The notes under the pieces were generated by a model. It saw only the letters and a list, made by a program, of their open reading frames with translations, ran no database searches and was not told the DNA's origin. From contig DIWE01000021.1 of the NCBI GenBank assembly GCA_002423435.1, forward strand, positions 22,780 to 86,779: a DNA stretch of 64,000 bases, read 5' to 3'. Below are positions 1-7,505 of this stretch, one piece after another (positions within the stretch are counted from its first letter, which is position 1; every line of letters starts with the position of its first letter). The position numbers and the translations under genes were made by a program. Source of the DNA: Clostridiales bacterium UBA6114 (GTDB taxonomy: Bacteria > Bacillota > Clostridia > Oscillospirales > Butyricicoccaceae).

Positions 1-83
1 AATCGCGGATTGGAGAGGCGCTTCGGAAAATTTAGGATATCCAAGGACAAATGTTGGCCTTATTGAAAGGGAGTTTTCAGACA

Positions 84-1181
84 ATGGGGAGTAACCGTTT
101 TTCCTGTCAAAAGATCAAAGAGCTTTCCGAGCTGGTGTTCAGAAGATACGGATATACGCAGGAGGAGGCCGGGCAGATCACAGATGTGCTGATCACCGCC
201 GACCTGTTTGGAATCGAATCGCACGGCTGCCAGCGGCTTACGCTCTATACCGACGGAATCAAAAAGATCGGCCGCATAAAGCAAGGCAAAAAACCGGAGG
301 TCGTCAGGGAAACCGCGTTGTCGGCCCTGATAGACGCCCACGAATATATGGGGCAGATCGCAGCGGCCATGGGCACAAAAATAGCGATCGAAAAGGCCGG
401 GAAAAGCGGCATGGCCATCGTATGCGTCAAAAACTCCAATCATTTCGGCATTGCAGGCTACTATGCCAGAATGATTGCGCAAAATCAGATGTTCGGAATG
501 GCTATGACCAACTCCGAGGCCTTGATGGTACCGACCAACGGCAGGCGTGCGCTGATCGGCACCAATCCCATCGCGGTCGCCATGCCGGCCGAGCCCTATC
601 CCTTCCTGATGGATATAGCCACTACCGTGGTGCCTCGGGGAAAACTGGAGGTCTGCAATAAAAAAGGCCGGACGATACCGGAAGGCTGGGCGGTCGACGA
701 CACCGGGGAGATTACGGCCGACCCCAAAAGGGTGACCGACTGCATTGCCGCGAAAAAATGCGGTGGGATACTGCCGCTCGGAGGAGCCTCGGAGCTTTTC
801 GGGGGGCACAAGGGCTATGGCCTGGGCATGATGGTGGAAATCATGACCGGTATATTCTCGGGCGGCGTTACCAGCGATATGGTGCGTCATCAATTTGATT
901 CCGACCAGTGCAGCCACATGTTCCTCGCGATAGATTACGGGATGTTCGGCGAGCGTAGCGAGATTGAAACGGCTTTTCAGCGTTATCTTTTGAAGATACG
1001 AAATTCAGAGCTTGCCAAAGGCGCCACCCGGATATACACCCACGGGCAGAAGGAGATGATGGCGTTTAAACAGAATCTCATCCAAGGCATATATCTCAAC
1101 GACAAAACCGTTGAGGAAATTACCGCGTTATGCAGGGATTTGGAATTGCCGGCGGAAGACTATCTTGTACTGATAAAGTAG
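84..1181 (+). CDS. Ldh2-family (malate/L-lactate dehydrogenase-like) NAD(P)-dependent oxidoreductase
   Basis: The protein (365 aa from the ATG at 84) belongs to the Ldh2/AllD/YlbC fold of NAD(P)H oxidoreductases, which reduce or oxidise 2-oxo/2-hydroxy acids in the cytoplasm. Visible family marks are FGIESHG near residue 44, NSNHFG near 120, and a GTNPIAVAMP stretch followed by LMDIATT. The ATG at 84 is preferred over the one at 51 because AAAGGGAG lies about 11 nt upstream of it and homologues start close to this point. It is followed by a DapA-family gene and a TRAP transporter, which suggests oxidation of an imported hydroxyacid or sugar acid. The substrate cannot be read from the sequence. 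The window starts only 83 nt upstream, so operon membership on the left is unknown. Confidence 0.85.
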   Translation: MGSNRFSCQKIKELSELVFRRYGYTQEEAGQITDVLITADLFGIESHGCQRLTLYTDGIKKIGRIKQGKKPEVVRETALSALIDAHEYMGQIAAAMGTKIAIEKAGKSGMAIVCVKNSNHFGIAGYYARMIAQNQMFGMAMTNSEALMVPTNGRRALIGTNPIAVAMPAEPYPFLMDIATTVVPRGKLEVCNKKGRTIPEGWAVDDTGEITADPKRVTDCIAAKKCGGILPLGGASELFGGHKGYGLGMMVEIMTGIFSGGVTSDMVRHQFDSDQCSHMFLAIDYGMFGERSEIETAFQRYLLKIRNSELAKGATRIYTHGQKEMMAFKQNLIQGIYLNDKTVEEITALCRDLELPAEDYLVLIK

Positions 1182-1287
1182 GGGCGCATCAGGTGATCAT
1201 GCGCGGCGGACTGTTCGGCACGGTGGGAAACCGGGGATGCCGATTCAAAATTTATAAACAAAACGACAAGGTAAGGAGTAATGTAAC

Positions 1288-2199
1288 ATGCACGATTTCG
1301 GGGAAATTTTGCTTCCATTTATTACACCGTTTGACGAGAGCGGAGAGGTAAACTACGCGGAATACGAGAAGCTTCTGCGCTATGCCATTGACAGGAATTT
1401 TGTAGACACGATAGTCGTCAGCGGCACGACCGGTGAGTTTAACACGCTTTCCTTTGATGAACGGGTCAAATTGTTCAAGGTCGCGGTAAAGGTCGCCAAC
1501 GGCAAATATCCGGTCCTCGCCGGAACCGGCACCACCTCCGCGTGGGAGACCATAGCTCTAACGAACGAGGCGACAAAGGCGGGTGCGACGGCGGTGATGA
1601 TTGTCGGGCCTTACTACTGCAAGCCTACGCAAAACGGAATATACGACTATTACATAGAAGTGCTGAACCATACGACTGCGGACATTATTGTATACAATAT
1701 CCCAATTTTTACGGGCGTCAATATCGAGCCGGAGACGCTCGGCAGGCTGGCCGGGGCAAGTAAAAGGTTTATCGGCGTCAAGGACGAATCGGGAATAAAC
1801 CCGGTGCAGGTGCTTGCCTACCGCTTTGCAACCCGGGAAGCCAGTCCGGATTTCCTGATCTTCAACGGCGACGATATCATGCTGCTTTCCACGCTGGCCC
1901 TGGGTGCGCAGGGAATTGTGAGCGGCGGATCGCTTTTGCTGGGCGACAAGGTGCGCAAGGTGTTTGAATGCTACGAGTCGGGAAAGCCTCACGAGGCGCT
2001 GGAGCACTATAAAACAGTTTACAGGCTTTGCACCATGTTCGGAACGGGCGGAAGGATTCACCCCAATCCGATGCTGCGCGCAGCGGTCGAAAAGGTCACA
2101 GGCTTTAAGATCGGTCCGGCGAGGCTGCCCTTGGATCGGCCGAGCGGGGAAGAAAAGGAAATGCTGTTTAAGCTTCTCGGCGAGATTGGACTGATCTAG
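1288..2199 (+). CDS. DapA/NanA-superfamily aldolase or lyase (class I, Schiff base)
   Basis: This 303-aa protein has the TIM-barrel fold of dihydrodipicolinate synthase and N-acetylneuraminate lyase. The Schiff-base lysine is K165 in GVKDESG and the catalytic tyrosine is Y136 in VYNIP. The SGTTGE carboxylate-binding loop lies near residue 46. The start is supported by AAGGAG about 10 nt upstream. The family covers DHDPS, sialic acid lyase and several 2-keto-3-deoxy sugar-acid aldolases or dehydratases. Its position between an Ldh2-type dehydrogenase and a TRAP transporter argues for catabolism of an imported acid rather than lysine biosynthesis, but this is inference. A small GC-rich hairpin (2236-2251) lies in the gap to the next gene. 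Confidence 0.85.
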   Translation: MHDFGEILLPFITPFDESGEVNYAEYEKLLRYAIDRNFVDTIVVSGTTGEFNTLSFDERVKLFKVAVKVANGKYPVLAGTGTTSAWETIALTNEATKAGATAVMIVGPYYCKPTQNGIYDYYIEVLNHTTADIIVYNIPIFTGVNIEPETLGRLAGASKRFIGVKDESGINPVQVLAYRFATREASPDFLIFNGDDIMLLSTLALGAQGIVSGGSLLLGDKVRKVFECYESGKPHEALEHYKTVYRLCTMFGTGGRIHPNPMLRAAVEKVTGFKIGPARLPLDRPSGEEKEMLFKLLGEIGLI

Positions 2200-2295
2200 G
2201 TACGGGCGGCTTCCGTCTGATGTAAAGACACAAACGCGGGGGCGCTCCCGCATTGTGGATACATAAAAAAATCAATAAAAAATGGGAGGTAGATT

Positions 2296-3351
2296 ATGAA
2301 AATGAAAAAGCTGATCGGCATGGTTTTGACCCTTTCGATGCTGGTGGCGATGCTTGCCGGATGCACAGCGTCATCGACTCAAGAGACTTCGTCACAGCAA
2401 TCCCAGTCTGCGTCCTCTGAATCCGTCCCCCCGACCGAGCTCCCGGAGATAACCATCAACGCCGCGACAATTTTTCAGGAGGAGACGGCCATTGTTCAGG
2501 GCGTAAAGAAAATGGCTGAGATTCTAAAGAAAAAAAGCGGCGGCAAAATCACCGTTAACATCTTCGCCGGCGGAACGACGGGCGGCGAGAAGGAACAGGC
2601 CGAAGCCCTCAAGGTCGGCGAGATTCAAATGGCCGCCTTCGGAACGCTCCCGATCTCCATTTATGTGCCGGCGTACTCCTTCTTCGATTCACCATTTGTG
2701 TTCCGGGACAGGGACCACTTTATGAATGTCTGGAACAGCAAGCTCGGCGACGAAATGCGGGAAAAAATGCTCGCCGATCATAATCTCAAAACGCTGGGCG
2801 TCATGGGACGCGGTTACCGTCATATTACATCCAATATCCCTATAAACAGCATAGACGATATTGCAAAATTGACCATCCGCACCCCGGAATCGGCACTGTT
2901 CATGGAAACGTTCGCCGCATTGGGAGCCACCTGCGTGCCGATCGCTCTGACCGAACTGTTCACCTCGCTCCAGATGGGCGTGGTCAACGCTTCCGAAGGG
3001 CCGTTCGATCAGCTGGTTTCGAACAAGCTCTATGAAGTTCAGGATTATATCACGCTTTCCAAGTATTACTATTCCATTTCAATGTGGCAGATGAACGCGG
3101 AGTTTTACGACAGCCTGCCCGCGGAATACCAGACTATGATAGACGAGGCGGCGGCCGAGGCAACCGAGTACGCGACGGAGCTCGCGGCTGAAATGGAAAC
3201 GACGCTGAAGAAACAGTGTGAAGACGCCGGCGTTCAGTTTTGTGAAATGACCGATATGACCCCATATCTTGAAAAGGTTGAGCCGGTCATGGAAAAGTTC
3301 TTTAAGGAAAGATGGCCTGTCACCACTCCCGATGAGATTGCCGAATATTGA
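2296..3351 (+). CDS. dctP: TRAP transporter substrate-binding lipoprotein (DctP family)
   Basis: This is an extracytoplasmic solute receptor of a TRAP transporter (351 aa), which captures a carboxylate-type solute and hands it to the DctQM permease. A lipoprotein signal peptide ends in LAGC (Cys23) and is followed by a Ser/Gln-rich linker. The DctP fold is seen in GGTTGGEKEQAEALKVGEIQMAAFG, read here only as two shorter motifs (GGTTGGEKEQ and EIQMA), and in the helix-hinge region with RTPES, the usual carboxylate-binding arginine. GGGAGG precedes the ATG. It heads a dctPQM set. A 13-bp hairpin directly behind its stop probably sets the receptor to permease ratio. Confidence 0.92.
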   Translation: MKMKKLIGMVLTLSMLVAMLAGCTASSTQETSSQQSQSASSESVPPTELPEITINAATIFQEETAIVQGVKKMAEILKKKSGGKITVNIFAGGTTGGEKEQAEALKVGEIQMAAFGTLPISIYVPAYSFFDSPFVFRDRDHFMNVWNSKLGDEMREKMLADHNLKTLGVMGRGYRHITSNIPINSIDDIAKLTIRTPESALFMETFAALGATCVPIALTELFTSLQMGVVNASEGPFDQLVSNKLYEVQDYITLSKYYYSISMWQMNAEFYDSLPAEYQTMIDEAAAEATEYATELAAEMETTLKKQCEDAGVQFCEMTDMTPYLEKVEPVMEKFFKERWPVTTPDEIAEY

Positions 3352-3364
3352 CTTTAATTTCGCT

Positions 3365-3401
3365 GTATGCCGGGCCGGCATCCGGTATCGGCCCGGCATA
3401 C
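3365..3401 (+). promoter_or_regulatory. Strong intercistronic hairpin behind dctP
   Basis: A perfect 13-bp stem (3365-3377 with 3389-3401, 11-nt loop) lies between dctP and dctQ and has no T-run. Such structures are known to protect the upstream mRNA from 3' decay and to reduce read-through, which would raise receptor expression over permease expression. That function is inferred. Confidence 0.7.
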
Positions 3402-3427
3402 GGGATAGAAAAGGGGGGAATTAAACG

Positions 3428-3904
3428 GTGAAATTTTTTAATAAAATATACGATACGATAGGAGTCGGCATTTTCATTGCCATGACTTTCGTTGTTTTGC
3501 TTCAGATTTTGTTCCGCTTTGTGCTGCACGTGAGCATACCGTGGACGGAAGAAATGAGCCGCCTTTTGTTTATCTTTCTTGGCTTTTTCGGCCTGGGCAT
3601 AGCCGTCCGGGAAAAAGAACTCATCGTTATCGAGTTTTTTCTGCACAAACTGAAGGGCAGGTTACGTACGGCTGTCGACTGCTTTATTTCGCTTTTTACC
3701 GCGGCGTTCTTCGGCGTTATTTTTGTCGGTGCCTTCAAGATGATGCGCAGCGCCTGGCCCACCTACTTTTCGACCATGGAGTGGCTGAGCAACGGCTGGC
3801 TTTATTTTGCGGCGGTGCTCGGAATGGGAGGCGCCCTGTTCTTTATTGCGGCGGACTGGTGTAAGGCGGTTATCCGCAAAGCGAATCGAAAAGGAGAGCA
3901 ATAA
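3428..3904 (+). CDS. dctQ: TRAP transporter small permease (DctQ family)
   Basis: The small membrane subunit of a TRAP transporter (158 aa) shows four hydrophobic segments and the family motif of a TWxEExxR type, here PWTEEMSRLLF near residue 39. The proposed start is the GTG at 3428, with a GGGGGGAA ribosome site about 8 nt upstream. It ends by sharing one base with the ATG of dctM (TAATG), so the two are translationally coupled. It partners DctM in the cytoplasmic membrane and serves the receptor encoded just upstream. Confidence 0.9.
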   Translation: MKFFNKIYDTIGVGIFIAMTFVVLLQILFRFVLHVSIPWTEEMSRLLFIFLGFFGLGIAVREKELIVIEFFLHKLKGRLRTAVDCFISLFTAAFFGVIFVGAFKMMRSAWPTYFSTMEWLSNGWLYFAAVLGMGGALFFIAADWCKAVIRKANRKGEQ

Positions 3905-5190
3905 TGGCTGTTTTATATTTGGTAATCCTTGTTGCGGCCTTTTTGATCGGAATTCCCGTTGCGGTTTCAATGGGCGGATCGGCGACGATACTCTTATTGA
4001 TCGAACGGGGGTTTAAAGGGTTCAGTTCGGTGGTGTTTGCGCAGAAGGCGGTCTATGGCCTGAACAATTTCCTTTTGCTTTCCATACCGCTGTTTTTATA
4101 CGCCGGGAAAATAATGAACACAGGAGGAATTACAACAAGGATATTCAATTTCGCAAGGGGCTGCGTCGGCTGGCTGCGCGGCGGCCTGGGCCATGTGAAT
4201 ATCATCGCAAGCGTGATATTCGCCGGCATGACGGGTACGGCGACGTCGGATGCCGCCGGGCTTGGGGCAATTGAGATCAAGGCCATGAGAGAAGCCGGGT
4301 ACGAGGATGAATTTACCTTTGCCGTGACGGGTGTATCCTCGACCATCGGACCGATTATACCGCCGAGTATTCCGCTGGTCATATATGGGCTTATGTCGGG
4401 CGTCTCGATTGGCGCTTTGCTGATCGCGGGCATCATTCCGGGTCTTTTGATGGCTTTGGCCATGATGATCTATGTAGAAATCTATGCCGTCCGGCATAAG
4501 TTTCCCAAGGGGGAAAAATTCAATTTAAAGTATTTGTGGACCTCCTTTCGAAAAGCGTTTTTGTCGATGATGACTCCGGCAATTCTCATAGGCGGAATCC
4601 TGTTCGGTATTTTTACCCCCACAGAAGCTGCGGCTGTCGCGGCTTTATACGCAACAATACTGACCGTGTTTGTCTACAGGGAGGTTAATCTAAAACAGCT
4701 TAAGGAGGTTTTGTTCGAAACCGTACGCGATTCGGGCACGATCATGGTGATATGCTTCTGTGCGTCGATATACGGATATATGATAACCCGTTCGCAGATT
4801 GCGGTCCGACTCGCCAATGCAATTGCGTCGCTGTCTGTAAACCCTTATGTTGTCAGCTTGCTGCTGGTCGGCTTTCTGCTGATTGTCGGCTGTTTCATGG
4901 AGAACCTTGCGTCCATCACAATACTGACGCCGGTATTTATGCCGGTTCTGCTCAAAGCCAATATAGATCCCTTGGCCTTCGGCCTCATTATGATTCTGAC
5001 GCTCATGATCGGTTTGCTTACGCCGCCCTTTGGAATGGTTTTATTCGTGCTGAGCAGGGTCGGCGGGATACCGCTGGAAAAGCTTGTAAAAGCGACCATG
5101 CCGTTTCTGATCCCTCTGCTTTTCATTACGGTGCTGCTTGTGTTTTTCCCGCAGATCATTACCTTCCTGCCCGGTATGATTATGAAATAA
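3904..5190 (+). CDS. dctM: TRAP transporter large permease (DctM family)
   Basis: The large, ion-coupled permease subunit of a TRAP transporter (428 aa) has about 12 membrane segments. The DctM signature is visible as GMTGTATSDAAGLGAIEIKAM (given in parts: GMTGTATSDA, then AIEIKAM) near residue 105, and as IIPPSIPLVIYG near residue 148. It overlaps dctQ by one base and is followed, after 110 nt, by a ribokinase-type gene in the same direction. Na+-driven transport is the family rule. The solute is unknown. Confidence 0.92.
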   Translation: MAVLYLVILVAAFLIGIPVAVSMGGSATILLLIERGFKGFSSVVFAQKAVYGLNNFLLLSIPLFLYAGKIMNTGGITTRIFNFARGCVGWLRGGLGHVNIIASVIFAGMTGTATSDAAGLGAIEIKAMREAGYEDEFTFAVTGVSSTIGPIIPPSIPLVIYGLMSGVSIGALLIAGIIPGLLMALAMMIYVEIYAVRHKFPKGEKFNLKYLWTSFRKAFLSMMTPAILIGGILFGIFTPTEAAAVAALYATILTVFVYREVNLKQLKEVLFETVRDSGTIMVICFCASIYGYMITRSQIAVRLANAIASLSVNPYVVSLLLVGFLLIVGCFMENLASITILTPVFMPVLLKANIDPLAFGLIMILTLMIGLLTPPFGMVLFVLSRVGGIPLEKLVKATMPFLIPLLFITVLLVFFPQIITFLPGMIMK

Positions 5191-5300
5191 GCGCACCGTT
5201 CGCTGTCAGTCGCCCGGACTTTGCCGATCTGTCTGCAGAGAGAGGGTATAAAAAGCGGCCGGCATTTATCGGACGTCCGCTTAAAGGAGAAAATTAAGTT

Positions 5301-6269
5301 ATGAATAAAAGACCAAAGATCTTGGTGGTTGGCAGTTTTGTCATGGATCTTGTTGTCAGCACCAGTCGATTTCCCGCGGCCGGCGAAACGGTATTGGGGT
5401 GCGATTTCAGCGTCGCGCCGGGCGGGAAGGGGGCAAACCAGGCGATTCAGGCCGCAAGGCTTGGCGCGCAGGTAGATATGATCGGGTGTGTCGGAAACGA
5501 TATATACGGGCAGACCCTGCTTAAATCCGCGCGGGACGCGGGTGTCGGGGTTGCACATGTGCGGATTGACGAAACTTTGCCGTCGGCTGTGGGCAACGTC
5601 CAGCTTGAGGTCGGGGCTGATGGGAAAAGCGAAAACCGAATCGTCGTTGTTCCGGGGGCCAACATGGCTATGACGCCTGATTCCGTGGCATTTCTCAAAG
5701 GACGCGTCGGCGATTATGATATGGTGCTTTTACAGCTGGAAATCCCTATGGAGGTAAACGCTGCCGTGATCAATATCGCGGCGGCCGAGGGAGTGCCTGT
5801 TATACTGAATCCGGCGCCCGCGAAGATCATTGGCGATGAAAACCTGTGCAAGCTTACATATCTGATACCCAACGAAACCGAGGCGGCAATGCTCACCGGG
5901 ATTCCTGCACGGGGGGAAGACGGAAAAATCTGTTTTGAATCAGCGGAGCGAGCGGCAAGGGCATTGCTTGAGCGCGGCGTCGAAAATGTGATTGTCACGC
6001 TCGGCAACGCCGGCGCATTATGCGTGACGAAGGACCGCGTGGAATACTGCCCGATTGTCGGCGCGAGCACGGCAGTGGACCCGACCGCGGCCGGGGATTC
6101 CTTTATCGGCGCATTTGCCGTTTCAAAAGCGGGCGGCAGGTCGAATATGGAGGCGATGCATTTTGCCTGCGGTGCGGCATCTATTACCGTATCGAGAAAA
6201 GGGGCGCAACCCTCGCTCCCTGCACTTGACGAAGTACTCGGCCTGTTGGCTAGAATCGAGCCCGAATGA
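5301..6269 (+). CDS. PfkB-family carbohydrate kinase, ribokinase type
   Basis: A cytoplasmic sugar kinase (322 aa) that transfers the gamma-phosphate of ATP to a sugar hydroxyl. PfkB signature 1 is visible as PGGKGANQA (residues 40-48). Signature 2 is DPTAAGDSFIGAF with the catalytic base Asp266. The N-terminal VVGSFVMDLV and the monovalent-cation-type C-terminus fit ribokinase better than fructokinase. AAAGGAG precedes the ATG. A SIS isomerase and an RbsD/FucU mutarotase follow, so the three form a small set that phosphorylates and isomerises a sugar. Whether the sugar is ribose cannot be decided here. Confidence 0.85.
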   Translation: MNKRPKILVVGSFVMDLVVSTSRFPAAGETVLGCDFSVAPGGKGANQAIQAARLGAQVDMIGCVGNDIYGQTLLKSARDAGVGVAHVRIDETLPSAVGNVQLEVGADGKSENRIVVVPGANMAMTPDSVAFLKGRVGDYDMVLLQLEIPMEVNAAVINIAAAEGVPVILNPAPAKIIGDENLCKLTYLIPNETEAAMLTGIPARGEDGKICFESAERAARALLERGVENVIVTLGNAGALCVTKDRVEYCPIVGASTAVDPTAAGDSFIGAFAVSKAGGRSNMEAMHFACGAASITVSRKGAQPSLPALDEVLGLLARIEPE

Positions 6270-6314
6270 CGGCAACCGCTGCGATATACTTGATTGATAT
6301 TGGGGGTAATCAGA

Positions 6315-6932
6315 ATGATAAATGAGCAAAGCAAGGAGCTTTTAAATAGTTTCGCAAGGATTGTCAGAGAAAACGTTTCCGATTATTCTGAGGTTCTCAC
6401 AAGCGAGTTTTATAAAGACGCGGTCGCGCTGGTGCTTGAAGCTCAAAGCAAGGGCGGGCGGGTGCATGTGACCGGCATCGGCAAACCCGCGCATGTCGCA
6501 AATTATGCGGCCTCTTTGCTGTCGTCAACGGGTACGCCGGCGTATTTTCTTCATGGCACCGAGGCGGTGCATGGCTCCTGCGGTCAGCTTGTGGAAGGCG
6601 ATGTCGTGATCTGCATCTCAAACAGCGGTGAAACATCCGAAATGAAGTCCACAGTGCTGGCCATCAAAAATAACGGGTGCCATATCATCGGCATTTCAGG
6701 CAATCCCGATTCATGGCTTGCAAAACATGCGGACGTTCATTTGCTCGCCCATGTTAGCCGCGAGGGCGGGCCTATGAATCGCGCGCCGATTTCGTCGGTG
6801 ATCGTCGAATGTATGGTATTGCAGGGCCTTGGCGTGGTATTGCAGTCAAACCGGAAGCTTACCGCACAGGAGTATGTCAAAAGACATCCCGGCGGTGCAT
6901 TGGGCCGATTGCGCGAAAACGAAACCAAGTAG
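6315..6932 (+). CDS. SIS-domain sugar-phosphate isomerase, KdsD/GutQ type without CBS domains
   Basis: This 205-aa protein is a single SIS domain that binds phosphosugars. Motifs match the arabinose-5-phosphate isomerase subfamily: STGTPAYFLHGTEAVHGSCG near residue 68, ISNSGETSEM near 98 and RHPGGALGR at the C-terminus. The usual tandem CBS domains of KdsD are absent, as in many Gram-positive members and in 6-phospho-3-hexuloisomerases. The ATG at 6315 is chosen over 6294 because GGGGG lies 10 nt upstream of it. It follows the kinase by 45 nt and precedes a mutarotase, and probably isomerises the kinase product between keto and aldo forms. Confidence 0.82.
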   Translation: MINEQSKELLNSFARIVRENVSDYSEVLTSEFYKDAVALVLEAQSKGGRVHVTGIGKPAHVANYAASLLSSTGTPAYFLHGTEAVHGSCGQLVEGDVVICISNSGETSEMKSTVLAIKNNGCHIIGISGNPDSWLAKHADVHLLAHVSREGGPMNRAPISSVIVECMVLQGLGVVLQSNRKLTAQEYVKRHPGGALGRLRENETK

Positions 6933-6946
6933 GGAGGTAATATATT

Positions 6947-7354
6947 TTGCTTAAAACAGCCTGTATCAATCCGGAAATCATGAAAACACTCTCCTTGTGC
7001 GGCCACGGGGATAAGGTTTTGATTACCGATGCCAATTATCCCCTGGATTCAAGGAGCGGGGATGCCTCAAAGGTATACCTGTCGCTTAAACGCGGCAGCC
7101 CAACGGTTACCGAGGTCCTGACGGCGCTTTGCGGCGTCGTGAATTTTGAAAAGGCGGAAGTAATGCTTCCCGATGACGGCGGCAGACCTGAAATTTTTGA
7201 CGAGTTTACGGAAAAACTCGATGGGTTGCCCTTAAACGGTATGGGACGATTCGAATTTTATAACGCGTGCTGCAAAAGCGAAGTCCGGCTGGCTATTTCG
7301 ACCGGAGAACAGCGCGTGTATGCAAATATTTTGTTGACAATAGGCGTGGCTTAA
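6947..7354 (+). CDS. RbsD/FucU-family sugar mutarotase/pyranase
   Basis: This small cytoplasmic protein (135 aa) converts anomeric or ring forms of a free sugar (ribose pyranase RbsD or fucose mutarotase FucU). The family mark HGDKVLITDANYP lies near residue 20, with the catalytic histidine, followed by VTEVLTALCGVV. Translation most likely begins at TTG 6947, since AGGGAGGT lies 8 nt upstream and no ATG fits. It closes the first gene cluster and is followed directly by a terminator. Confidence 0.85.
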   Translation: MLKTACINPEIMKTLSLCGHGDKVLITDANYPLDSRSGDASKVYLSLKRGSPTVTEVLTALCGVVNFEKAEVMLPDDGGRPEIFDEFTEKLDGLPLNGMGRFEFYNACCKSEVRLAISTGEQRVYANILLTIGVA

Positions 7355-7373
7355 AACTAACCGACAAAAAAAG

Positions 7374-7410
7374 ATCTTCGGAATGCAACATGCTTCCGGA
7401 GATTTTTTTT
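7374..7410 (+). terminator. Intrinsic terminator after the first catabolic cluster
   Basis: A 10-bp stem (7374-7383 with 7394-7403, one G-T pair) with a 10-nt loop is followed by eight T. It ends the transcript of the mutarotase gene. Confidence 0.85.
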
Positions 7411-7505
7411 AATTTAAGCGGCATCATGCCGAAAGTAATAATGTAGGTCTGATTTCAGGGATCACCTTTGGGGCCGGAAATATATAAGAATATGGAGATT
7501 AGACG

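Noticed and set aside
2236..2251. Small GC hairpin between the DapA-like gene and dctP as a terminator
   Set aside because: Five base pairs without a T-run are too weak, and the genes appear to be co-transcribed.
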